Source: Aggregatimonas sangjinii
GTDB taxonomy: Bacteria; Bacteroidota; Bacteroidia; Flavobacteriales; Flavobacteriaceae
Direction of reading: 5' to 3'
Assembly (NCBI RefSeq): GCF_005943945.1
Contig: NZ_CP040710.1
Location: 4,447,501-4,511,500, forward strand
DNA length: 64,000 nt
In this document: positions 36,701 to 44,435 of the stretch, piece after piece
How the letters are laid out: each line of letters opens with the position of its first letter
How positions within the stretch are numbered: the first letter of the stretch is position 1
Made by a program: the position numbers and the translations under genes
Notes under the pieces: generated by a model
Seen by the model: the letters and a program-made list of their open reading frames with translations, nothing else
Database searches by the model: none
Told to the model about the DNA's origin: nothing

Positions 36701-36771
36701 AAAAAAGGCGGAGAAGTCTCCACCTTTTTTGCCCCAAATCTTACCATGAACTTAACCTACTTATGCTATGG
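36701..36771 (-). ncRNA. Putative small RNA unit, copy 4
   Basis: Fourth unit, nearest purF. The hairpin loop (aagt on the plus strand) is like copy 1 and different from copies 2 and 3. The minus-strand -7-like element is TATTTTAG (36777-36784). Confidence 0.5.
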
Positions 36772-36875
36772 CGAGTCTAAAATAAGAGGTGGTTTTTCGA
36801 AGGGACTAAAAAGACGTTGAACAACGTGATTTATCGATGAAATACACAAATTGATGCATTTCATCGATAAAATTT

Positions 36876-38774
36876 TCAATATGCCCTTTGATTTTTTCCT
36901 TCGTAAAAGTTAATAAATGCCCTGTTGACAACGCGATTACCGCCGGCTGTTGGGTAGTTTCCGGTAAAGTACCAATCGCCAAGATTTTTAGGACAGGCCT
37001 TATGAAGGCTTGTTATGGTCTGGTAGATAATCTGTACTTCTGCTTTGATATCTGACGGACTCAACAGTGCCCCTATTTTATCTGAAATCTCATCGGCGGT
37101 AAAGGGCGCATAGAACTCCTTCACGTAATTGATGACGTTCTTGTCTTTCGTGCTTACCTGCTCTAAGCACTTTTGATAAATTTGATCAACAACAGCCGTA
37201 GTACCGCGTTCTTGGTGTAAGGCCAAGGCAGCTTTGAAGGCGACGAAATCCTCTAATTTGGCCATATCGATGCCGTAGCAATCGGGATAACGAATTTGCG
37301 GTGCAGAGGAGACGACGATAATTTTCTTGGGCGACAAGCGGTCTAGAATGCGCAGAATGCTTTTTTTCAAGGTAGTGCCCCTCACGATACTGTCATCTAT
37401 AATCACCAGATTATCCCCCTTGTCTACAGAGCCGTACGAAATATCATAGACATGGGCGACCAAATCGTCCCGACTATCGTCCTGGGTAATAAACGTGCGT
37501 AGCTTTGCATCTTTGATCGCTACTTTTTCGATTCTGGGGCGAACATCCAAAATCTCGTGCAACTGCTCGCTGGTCATTTTAGGACCCAATGCCAAGATCT
37601 GTTCTTCCTTCTTTTTGTTCAAGTAGTTTTGCGCTTCCTTTACCATGCCAAAGAACGATGTTTCAGCGGTATTCGGAATGTAGGAGAAAACGGTTTTCTT
37701 TAGGTTGTTGTCTATGGCGGTCAATATTTTCGGAAAAATCAATTTGCCGAGTTCCTTTCGCTCCTCGTAAATTTCCTTATCACTTCCCCTGGAAAAATAG
37801 ATACGCTCAAAAGAACAGGCTTTTCGCTCCGTAGGTTCTAAAATTTGCTTTATCGCCGTGCTACCGCTCTTCTTTATAATGATGGCGTGCCCTGGATCTA
37901 ATTCCTTTACTTCTTCATAGGGCACGTTAAAAACGGTCTGTATGGCCGGGCGTTCGGAGGCTACGACCACCACTTCGTCGTCTTGATAGTAGTATGCCGG
38001 GCGAATTCCAGCAGGGTCTCTCTGTACGAAGGCATCCCCATGGCCTAAAAGACCGCCCATGGTATAACCACCATCAAAATTCTTTGTGGCCCTTCTTAAA
38101 ATTTTAGCCACCTTCAAGCGTTCCGCAATCAATGGGGTAGCCTCTAGTTTGGTGTAGCCTTCCTTCTTTATTTGTTTGTATAGTTTGGCCACAGCGTCGT
38201 CTAAAAAGTGACCGATTTTCTCCATAACCGTGACCGTATCGGCCATTTCTTTCGGATGCTGTCCTAATTGTACCAGGTTATCGAACAACTCATGTACATT
38301 GGTCATGTTAAAATTGCCCGCAACGATAAGGTTTCGGTGCATCCAATTGTTTTGTCGGATAAACGGATGTACGCTTTCGATACTGTTCTTGCCGAAAGTG
38401 CCGTAACGAACATGGCCCAATAGCAGCTCGCCTATATAAGGAATATTCTTTTTTTGAAGCGCAACATCATCTTTGTACTCGGGATTTTTCAAAATCGCCG
38501 TATTGATCCGTTCGTTGATTTGGGCAAAAATATCCTGAATGGGTTGTTGGGCGGTCGAACGTACGCGGCTCATGTAACGTTCACCGGCATTCATATCCAA
38601 TTTAATACTGGCAAAACCTGCACCGTCCTGTCCACGGTTGTGCTGTTTTTCCATCATGAGATACATCTTGTTTACCCCATAAAATGCGGTACCGTACTTT
38701 TCTTTATAGTACGACAGAGGTTTCAACAATCTAATAATCGAAATACCGCATTCGTGTTTGATCGCGTCGCTCAT
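36876..38774 (-). CDS. purF: Amidophosphoribosyltransferase (PurF, Bacteroidota long form)
   Basis: Transfers the amide of glutamine to PRPP, the first committed step of purine synthesis. In 632 residues the glutaminase part has C9 as nucleophile (KHECGIS, exposed after removal of a short propeptide), HNRGQDGAG (45-53) and GHVRYGT (120-126). The phosphoribosyltransferase motif is VIIDDSIVRGTT (457-468). It is about 130 residues longer than the E. coli enzyme because of internal insertions. A second PurF may exist in such genomes. Nearby purN also belongs to the pathway. Confidence 0.9.
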   Translation of the reverse strand: MSDAIKHECGISIIRLLKPLSYYKEKYGTAFYGVNKMYLMMEKQHNRGQDGAGFASIKLDMNAGERYMSRVRSTAQQPIQDIFAQINERINTAILKNPEYKDDVALQKKNIPYIGELLLGHVRYGTFGKNSIESVHPFIRQNNWMHRNLIVAGNFNMTNVHELFDNLVQLGQHPKEMADTVTVMEKIGHFLDDAVAKLYKQIKKEGYTKLEATPLIAERLKVAKILRRATKNFDGGYTMGGLLGHGDAFVQRDPAGIRPAYYYQDDEVVVVASERPAIQTVFNVPYEEVKELDPGHAIIIKKSGSTAIKQILEPTERKACSFERIYFSRGSDKEIYEERKELGKLIFPKILTAIDNNLKKTVFSYIPNTAETSFFGMVKEAQNYLNKKKEEQILALGPKMTSEQLHEILDVRPRIEKVAIKDAKLRTFITQDDSRDDLVAHVYDISYGSVDKGDNLVIIDDSIVRGTTLKKSILRILDRLSPKKIIVVSSAPQIRYPDCYGIDMAKLEDFVAFKAALALHQERGTTAVVDQIYQKCLEQVSTKDKNVINYVKEFYAPFTADEISDKIGALLSPSDIKAEVQIIYQTITSLHKACPKNLGDWYFTGNYPTAGGNRVVNRAFINFYEGKNQRAY

Positions 38775-38861
38775 TGTTTATGCTCTACTATTTTTATATT
38801 GTTATCACTTTTGGTCCGATTTCAAAATAAATCGAATCAATGTTGTTGACTCGGCGCTATA

Positions 38862-38916
38862 TTTCCACCTCTCTTTTGGAGAGGTCGTAACTGCCTATGG
38901 CAGTTGCGGGTGAGGC
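38862..38916. repeat. Dispersed repeat (CCTCTCCAAAAGAGAGG / GGGTGAGGCC type)
   Basis: Read on the minus strand: ggcctcacccgcaac, then ctgccataggcag (itself a palindrome), then cctctccaaaagagagg. Related copies or fragments occur at 34766, 40671, 63442 and 63581. It sits between purF and the PfkB gene. Confidence 0.65.
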
Positions 38917-38920
38917 CAAC

Positions 38921-38948
38921 AAAAAATGCCCTGAAATTTTCAGGGCAT
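38921..38948 (-). terminator. Terminator of the PfkB gene
   Basis: atgccctgaaa / ttttcagggcat stem followed on the minus strand by a six-T run. It lies just past the PfkB stop codon. Confidence 0.85.
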
Positions 38949-38952
38949 ACGT

Positions 38953-39879
38953 TTATTTTAGTTCAATTTCAAATTGTGTCAAGGCTTTAAACTGATGCAG
39001 CCTTTCGTGTACCTCATCTTTGGTGAGGCTTTCCATTCGAACTGTGCCAAAGCGCTCCACACAGAACGATGCCAGATTTGATCCGTGGATAACCGCCCGT
39101 TTCATGTTTTCAAACGAAATATCGCCCGTAGCCGCCAAATACCCCGTAAAGCCGCCGGCAAAGGTGTCACCCGCACCGGTCGGATCGAACACTTCTTCCA
39201 ACGGAAGCGCAGGAGCGAAAAATACATTTTCGTTATGGAACAGTAGGGCTCCATGTTCCCCTTTCTTGATGACCACGAACTTTGGTCCCATTTTATGGAT
39301 TTCCTGTGCCGCCTTTACCAATGAGTATTCTTCGGTCAACTGTCGCGCCTCTTCATCGTTGATGGTAATGACGTCTATATGCTTGATGACTTCCTTTAAA
39401 TCGTCCAAAGCGCTATCCATCCAGAAATTCATGGTGTCGAGAACGATTAATTTCGGTCGCTCGGTCATTTGGTTGATGACGCTCAGTTGCACAGCGGGAT
39501 GCAAGTTGCCCAACATCACTACATCGGCATTGGTATAATTGTCAGGTACCACCGGATTAAAATCGGCCAAGGTATTCAATTCGGTGACCAGTGTATCGCG
39601 GGAGTTGAGATCGTTGTGGTATTTGCCTTTCCAATAAAAGGTTTTTCCGCCTTTAACGATTTCCAAACCATTTAAATCGATCCCTTTGTTCGAAAGCAAG
39701 TCCAGGTATTCTTGTGGAAGATCGTCCCCAACGATAGAAACGATTGCCGAATCTACATCGAATTGTGATGCGGCGAGTCCAATAAAAGTGCCTGCCCCGC
39801 CGAGAATTTTATCGGTTTTCCCGAAAGGTGTCTCTATTTCGTCAAACGCGACAGTACCTACGATTACTAGTTTACCCAT
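38953..39879 (-). CDS. PfkB family carbohydrate/nucleoside kinase
   Basis: A 308-residue ribokinase-fold sugar or nucleoside kinase from the ATG at 39879 (MGKLVIVGTVAFDEIETPFG). Motif 1 is GGAGTFIGLAAS (27-38) and motif 2 with the catalytic Asp is DPTGAGDTFAGGF (232-244). The open frame reaches 39993 but the extra residues are not family-like. The family is too broad to name the substrate. It is upstream of purF on the same strand but a terminator separates them. Confidence 0.88.
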   Translation of the reverse strand: MGKLVIVGTVAFDEIETPFGKTDKILGGAGTFIGLAASQFDVDSAIVSIVGDDLPQEYLDLLSNKGIDLNGLEIVKGGKTFYWKGKYHNDLNSRDTLVTELNTLADFNPVVPDNYTNADVVMLGNLHPAVQLSVINQMTERPKLIVLDTMNFWMDSALDDLKEVIKHIDVITINDEEARQLTEEYSLVKAAQEIHKMGPKFVVIKKGEHGALLFHNENVFFAPALPLEEVFDPTGAGDTFAGGFTGYLAATGDISFENMKRAVIHGSNLASFCVERFGTVRMESLTKDEVHERLHQFKALTQFEIELK

Positions 39880-40002
39880 TTTGGTCAAAAAATTAAGCTG
39901 CAAATATACGGCTTTGGTTTTCGAATCGGTAGGGGTTGTTAATAGCTTATTATAAAATTTGTTGAAGCGATGTTTTTTGCCTGTGAACGACAATTTCAGG
40001 CA

Positions 40003-40638
40003 CTATTTCCTGCCAAAATCCGCGGGTATCTCGCCCCATGCTTTGGTCTCCCATTTTACGATAGGGGTGTTATAGGAATTCTTTTTCAACCAATCCAGCG
40101 CACGACGTATTAAATCGAATAAGGCTTTGTTCTTTTCGGTTTCGACAAGTTTGGTGTTACAGGTCTTTTTACGCACCCAACTCATAGCCGTTCGCGAATC
40201 GGTATAGATGACCCGGTCGCTTTTGCGTTCTTTCAAATAGGCCAAGCCATGAACAATGGCCAAAAATTCACCGATGTTGTTCGTGCCTTGGGGAAAAGGA
40301 CCTTGTCTAAATAGGGTTTTTTTCGTTTTCGTATCCACCCCTTGGTATTCCATAATCCCCGGATTTCCGCTGGATGCGGCATCAACGGAAATAGAGTGGT
40401 AATTGGGCGTACCGATTTTGAGTAATTGTTCCTGCGTCAAAGAGGAGACCCCTTTTGTCTTGCCCTTGTACTCCTCATAATTCCCGTTATACGCTTTTTT
40501 GGCCAGGGCAAAAGTGGGAAACGATTTGTATTGCGCCCCTTTGTACCCCGTAATGGCGGCTTTACAGTCATCCCAAGTAGTGTAGATTCCGGGCCGCTTT
40601 CCTTTCCAGACCGTATAGAACTTTTCTTTTTTTGCCAT
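40003..40638 (-). CDS. rnhA: Ribonuclease H family protein with viroplasmin domain
   Basis: Degrades RNA in RNA-DNA hybrids. The 211-residue protein has an N-terminal viroplasmin-type hybrid-binding domain (about 5-50, FYTVWKGKRPGIYTTWDDCK), and an RNase HI domain from about 80. Acidic catalytic residues are D86 (SVDAASSGNPG), E124 (NIGEFLAIV) and D147 (IYTDSRTAM). This fused form is common in Bacteroidota. It is transcribed with purN and the PfkB gene on the same strand, spaced by a dispersed repeat. Confidence 0.9.
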   Translation of the reverse strand: MAKKEKFYTVWKGKRPGIYTTWDDCKAAITGYKGAQYKSFPTFALAKKAYNGNYEEYKGKTKGVSSLTQEQLLKIGTPNYHSISVDAASSGNPGIMEYQGVDTKTKKTLFRQGPFPQGTNNIGEFLAIVHGLAYLKERKSDRVIYTDSRTAMSWVRKKTCNTKLVETEKNKALFDLIRRALDWLKKNSYNTPIVKWETKAWGEIPADFGRK

Positions 40639-40670
40639 TGTACAAATATAAAAGAACCACCTATTTTCTA

Positions 40671-40753
40671 CCCTTCCTTTTGCATCCGACGACCGCAGGG
40701 AGAGGAATGCATTCGGTCAACATCGCATTTAGGCGATGTTGGGGGAGGCCAAC
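40671..40753. repeat. Dispersed repeat overlapping the purN 3' end
   Basis: Minus-strand order: gttggcctcccccaacatcgcc, the palindrome catcgcctaaatgcgatg, then a cctctccctgc... region. The 38862 copy shares the ggcctcaccc and cctctcc blocks. About 25 nt of it are inside purN and encode its last residues (ASPNIA). Confidence 0.55.
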
Positions 40754-41322
40754 AATTTCTCAATCACCTTCGGGAAATGCTCGAACTCCAACTCATGCAC
40801 TTTCCGTGTGATGTCGGCAACTGTATCTTGGGGAGCGATAGCCGTTTTCGCTTGGTGAATGATAGCACCCTCATCGTAATTTTCGTTCACGTAATGTATC
40901 GTGATGCCCGTTTCAGTATCCTTATTGTCTTTAACGGCTTGGTGCACATGACTACCGTACATTCCTTTACCCCCATATTTGGGCAATAATGCCGGGTGTA
41001 TATTGATGATTTTATTCGGGAAATTCATAATGAGGTTTTGTGGCACCTTCAGAAGAAAACCGGCGAGTACTATCAGGTCGGGTTGTAGCCCTTCAAGGAC
41101 ATCCAATAAGCAACCCTGCGCCGAAAATGCATTTTTATTGAAATATAACGCGCTTATATTCAATCGTTTACATCGTTCCAAAACTTTGGCATCGCTTTTG
41201 TTTGTCAGCACTGCGGTAACCGTAACGAAATCGTTATGCTGAAAGTGCCTTATGATGTTCTCGACATTAGATCCAGAACCGGAGGCAAAAAGTACAATGC
41301 GTTTCAGAGGCATCGAATTCAT
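40729..41322 (-). CDS. purN: Phosphoribosylglycinamide formyltransferase
   Basis: Formyl-tetrahydrofolate-dependent GAR transformylase, third step of purine synthesis. 197 residues: the GAR-phosphate site FASGSGSNVENII (12-24), the catalytic INIHPALLPKYGG (106-118, H109) and HYVNENYDEGAII (143-155). The C-terminal ASPNIA comes from a dispersed repeat, so the ancestral end was probably VIEKLL. It is divergent from acpP. Confidence 0.92.
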   Translation of the reverse strand: MNSMPLKRIVLFASGSGSNVENIIRHFQHNDFVTVTAVLTNKSDAKVLERCKRLNISALYFNKNAFSAQGCLLDVLEGLQPDLIVLAGFLLKVPQNLIMNFPNKIINIHPALLPKYGGKGMYGSHVHQAVKDNKDTETGITIHYVNENYDEGAIIHQAKTAIAPQDTVADITRKVHELEFEHFPKVIEKLLASPNIA

Positions 41323-41429
41323 TACGGAATGAGTGAAAAATTTAAAGACGAAAGTACTACTACTGTCCCTAATTTTCTTAAATTACAGCACATTTTAACG
41401 ACTAATGGTGTATTTAGTCCAAAGTTTTT

Positions 41430-41437
41430 TATTTTTG
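41430..41437 (+). promoter_or_regulatory. Candidate -7 element of acpP
   Basis: TATTTTTG, matching TAnnTTTG, 34 nt before the acpP ATG. No clear -33 element at 19-21 nt upstream. Confidence 0.45.
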
Positions 41438-41471
41438 CCATCAAATTTAAATTTTTAAAACCAAATTAATT

Positions 41472-41705
41472 ATGTCAGATATTGCATCAAGAGTAAAAGC
41501 TATCATCGTTGATAAATTGGGTGTTGATGAAAATGAAGTAGTAACAGAAGCTAGCTTTACCAACGACCTAGGGGCGGATTCATTGGATACCGTTGAATTG
41601 ATTATGGAGTTCGAAAAGGAATTCGATATTCAAATCCCTGACGATCAAGCTGAAAACATCGCAACAGTTGGCCAAGCCATTAGTTATATAGAAGAAGCGA
41701 AGTAA
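41472..41705 (+). CDS. acpP: Acyl carrier protein
   Basis: 77-residue cytoplasmic carrier of growing acyl chains in type II fatty-acid synthesis. The phosphopantetheine is attached at S37 in [12 protein letters not shown]. Acidic helices and length are as expected. It is followed by a hairpin-plus-T-run before fabF, which could keep acpP expression above that of fabF. Confidence 0.97.
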   Translation: MSDIASRVKAIIVDKLGVDENEVVTEASFTNDLGADSLDTVELIMEFEKEFDIQIPDDQAENIATVGQAISYIEEAK

Positions 41706-41731
41706 TTTATGTTTTCTTGAACAAGTTTCAA

Positions 41732-41774
41732 AATTATCCATGTGGTAACCATGCCGCATGGATAATTTTTTTTA
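41732..41774 (+). terminator. Intrinsic terminator between acpP and fabF
   Basis: Stem aattatccatg / catggataatt with a loop of 14 nt and an eight-T run. It probably reduces read-through from the acpP promoter into fabF. Confidence 0.85.
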
Positions 41775-41853
41775 ATTTCACTCGGTTTAGAACTTCATTT
41801 CGGTTTACAAGGTATTTTCATAACCTTCTGAACCATAAAATAAAAACGATTCC

Positions 41854-43104
41854 ATGCAATTAAAGCGCGTTGTGGTAACCGGATTGGGTGCTTTAACACC
41901 TATCGGAAATAATATAGGAGAATACTGGGATGGTCTGAAGAGCGGTAAGAGTGGTTCCGCTCCCGTAACGTACTACGATACTGAAAAATTCAAGGTAAAA
42001 TTCGCTTGCGAGTTAAAGGGTTTCGATCCTTTGGAACATTTTGACCGTAAGGAGGCCCGCAAATTAGATCGCTTTGCACAGTACGCCCTGGTCTCCTCCG
42101 ATGAGGCCATTCTCGACGCCGGATTGGATCTTGATAAACTCGATAAATTTCGGGTCGGGGTTATTTGGGGTGCCGGTATCGGCGGCCTGGAGACTTTTCA
42201 AAATGAAGTGTTGAACTTTGCCGAGGGAGACGGGACACCACGTTTCAATCCCTTTTTTATCCCAAAAATGATTGCGGATATCGCTCCGGGACATATTTCT
42301 ATAAAACATGGTTTTATGGGACCTAATTATACGACGGTTTCTGCCTGCGCCTCATCGGCAAATGCCTTGATCGATGCCATGAACTATATCCGTTTGGGCT
42401 ATTGCGATGTGGTCGTATCCGGAGGTAGCGAAGCGGCGGTCACCATCGCCGGAATGGGTGGTTTTGGTGCCATGCACGCCCTAAGTACCAGAAACGAGAG
42501 TCCCGAAACGGCCTCACGGCCATTTGATGCGACCCGCGACGGTTTTGTATTGGGAGAAGGTGCTGGAGCATTGATTTTAGAGGAATACGAACATGCCAAG
42601 GCAAGGGGCGCCAAAATATATGCCGAGGTCTTGGGTGGTGGACTCTCAAGCGACGCCTATCACATGACCGCACCGCACCCTGATGGTATCGGGGTCGTTC
42701 AGGTCATGAAAAACTGCTTGAAGGATGCCGGTCTACAACCAGAGGATGTGGATCACATCAATACGCATGGAACGTCTACACCACTGGGCGATGTTGCCGA
42801 ATTAAAAGCTATATCGGAAGTTTTCGGGGACCATGCCCCCAATATAAATATCAATTCAACGAAATCGATGACGGGTCATTTGTTGGGCGCGGCGGGTGCT
42901 ATAGAGGCGATAGCTTCTATTTTGGCCATGCAGCATGGTTTGGTACCGCCAACGATAAATCATACGACAGTTGACGAAAATATAGATCCGAACTTGAACC
43001 TTACATTGAACGAGGCCCAAGAACGGGAAGTAAATGTAGCGATCAGCAATACCTTTGGCTTCGGAGGACACAATGCCTGTGTTGTTTTCAAAAAATTAAG
43101 CTAA
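41854..43104 (+). CDS. fabF: Beta-ketoacyl-ACP synthase II
   Basis: Elongating condensing enzyme of fatty-acid synthesis. 416 residues with the Cys-His-His triad C165 (SACASSANAL), H305 (THGTSTPLGD) and H342 (MTGHLLGAAG). Full length and complete. It is located between acpP and rnc, as in most flavobacteria; rnc starts 6 nt after the stop. Confidence 0.97.
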   Translation: MQLKRVVVTGLGALTPIGNNIGEYWDGLKSGKSGSAPVTYYDTEKFKVKFACELKGFDPLEHFDRKEARKLDRFAQYALVSSDEAILDAGLDLDKLDKFRVGVIWGAGIGGLETFQNEVLNFAEGDGTPRFNPFFIPKMIADIAPGHISIKHGFMGPNYTTVSACASSANALIDAMNYIRLGYCDVVVSGGSEAAVTIAGMGGFGAMHALSTRNESPETASRPFDATRDGFVLGEGAGALILEEYEHAKARGAKIYAEVLGGGLSSDAYHMTAPHPDGIGVVQVMKNCLKDAGLQPEDVDHINTHGTSTPLGDVAELKAISEVFGDHAPNININSTKSMTGHLLGAAGAIEAIASILAMQHGLVPPTINHTTVDENIDPNLNLTLNEAQEREVNVAISNTFGFGGHNACVVFKKLS

Positions 43105-43110
43105 GAAAGG

Positions 43111-43848
43111 ATGAGCTTTCCTAAAAATATATTCAATTCCCATCCTCCCGAGGATGGGAATTTTTTTTTAGGCATGAAACGTATTTTGGGCTTTAAGCCT
43201 AAAAAACTCAAAATCTACAAAAAAGCGTTTTTACACCGGTCGGCGAACAAAAAGGACAAGGATGGCAACCCGATGAACTATGAGCGTTTGGAGTTTTTGG
43301 GCGACGCCATGCTGGGGACCATCATTTCCCGATATCTTTACAATGAAGTTCCCGAAGGAGATGAAGGGTATCTTACCAAAATGCGGTCGAAAATCGTGAG
43401 CAGGGAGCATTTGAACGAATTGGGCAAAGACCTAAACCTTATCGAGTTTGTCGAGAGCCGCATTCCCAAAACACATTTTGGCGATAACATTCATGGGAAC
43501 GTTTTCGAAGCTTTGGTCGGGGCAGTATATTTAGATCGCGGCTATGACTACTGCGTCAAGTTTATCGGCAAAAGGGTAATAGAGCCTTATGTTGATATTG
43601 AGCAATTAGAGGGAAAGGTCATCAGCTATAAAAGTCTGCTTATTGAGTGGTGTCAGAAGAAAAAGAAACACTTCGATTACGATGTGTACGAAGATACCGG
43701 CAAGGATGCCTTGAAACATTTTGCGGTAAGGCTCACCATCGGGGGAAATATTGTAGCAAAAGCCAGGGCTACTTCAAAGAAGAAGGCAGAGGAACGGGCA
43801 TCTAAAAGAGCCTATTTTGCGCTACAGAGTAAGATAGATAAAAATTGA
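43111..43848 (+). CDS. rnc: Ribonuclease III
   Basis: Double-strand-specific endoribonuclease for rRNA and mRNA processing. 245 residues: the signature ERLEFLGDAML (58-68) with the metal ligands E61, D65, then HGNVFEALVGAVYLD, and a C-terminal double-stranded-RNA-binding domain (about 172-243). The first 20 codons contain a perfect 12-bp hairpin followed by nine T (43135-43169), a terminator-like signal. An ATG at 43174 past the hairpin is possible as a start, but flavobacterial relatives extend further N-terminally, so I keep 43111. Confidence 0.95.
   Translation: MSFPKNIFNSHPPEDGNFFLGMKRILGFKPKKLKIYKKAFLHRSANKKDKDGNPMNYERLEFLGDAMLGTIISRYLYNEVPEGDEGYLTKMRSKIVSREHLNELGKDLNLIEFVESRIPKTHFGDNIHGNVFEALVGAVYLDRGYDYCVKFIGKRVIEPYVDIEQLEGKVISYKSLLIEWCQKKKKHFDYDVYEDTGKDALKHFAVRLTIGGNIVAKARATSKKKAEERASKRAYFALQSKIDKN
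43135..43169 (+). promoter_or_regulatory. Terminator-like hairpin inside the rnc coding start
   Basis: aattcccatcct (43135-43146), loop cccg, aggatgggaatt (43151-43162), then T to 43169. It is a perfect stem with a T tract, in frame in codons 9-20 of rnc. It could attenuate transcription from fabF into rnc, or serve as an RNase III target. Confidence 0.7.
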
Positions 43849-43967
43849 CTTTCCCTCGCTTTGTAACAAAAACGTTATTTTTTATCCAAAATAGACATTA
43901 GGAAGGCCCCATGCTCTTCAGGTTTCTGATTTAGGCGTATATTTACAGCTTACAAAATTTTGACGGT

Positions 43968-44435
43968 ATGTCTGCAGTACATAAAATCATGGGTGATTTT
44001 TATGAAGACCCTTTTGATTTAGTGGCGTTGCACAGTAGTCTCGAGGATTACGAATTGGTTTATTTTATCAATAGGCGTCTCAACTCGAGATTCCGTAGAT
44101 GTCGCAGCGATTTTGAGCTTACATCAGAGGTTTCTTTTCCGATTTTTGAATGGAAGGATGAGCCTAATAATATCTACTGGTCGCTGGTTACGAATAACAG
44201 CTTGAGTGAATATAGTTTGCCCCGCACCGATCTTTTTAAAGGGGAAACCTCATATACCGCCCATCATTTGGTTCCTGAACGCAAAGAAGTAGATTATTTC
44301 ATAAAGGTAGAGCAACCCCAAATGAACGTCGAGGCCGATATCGTGAAACCGCTGCAGTCGATTCCTAAGATAATCACCGCCTACCAAGTAGATATCGATA
44401 GTTTAAAATCGAAAAACAATTTAATTTTTTTATAA
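43968..44435 (+). CDS. IPExxxVDY family protein
   Basis: A 155-residue protein of the Bacteroidota-specific IPExxxVDY family, named after a motif present here as VPERKEVDYFIK (residues 102-113). The function is unknown. It lacks a signal peptide and membrane segments. The position between rnc and pyk is conserved in flavobacteria. Its TAA and the pyk ATG share one nucleotide (TAATG), so the two are translationally coupled. Confidence 0.88.
   Translation: MSAVHKIMGDFYEDPFDLVALHSSLEDYELVYFINRRLNSRFRRCRSDFELTSEVSFPIFEWKDEPNNIYWSLVTNNSLSEYSLPRTDLFKGETSYTAHHLVPERKEVDYFIKVEQPQMNVEADIVKPLQSIPKIITAYQVDIDSLKSKNNLIFL

Larger units (their letters stand above)
35729..36875. other. 1.15-kb gene-free convergent region carrying the four-copy array
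   Basis: Between sodA (+) and purF (-), no ORF has the codon pattern of a gene; the 83-residue frame at 36284-36535 is partly built from repeat copy 3 and is rejected. The four repeated units are spaced about 205, 420 and 285 nt apart with unrelated DNA between them. Both flanking genes end here, so any transcripts in this region need their own promoters. Confidence 0.6.
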
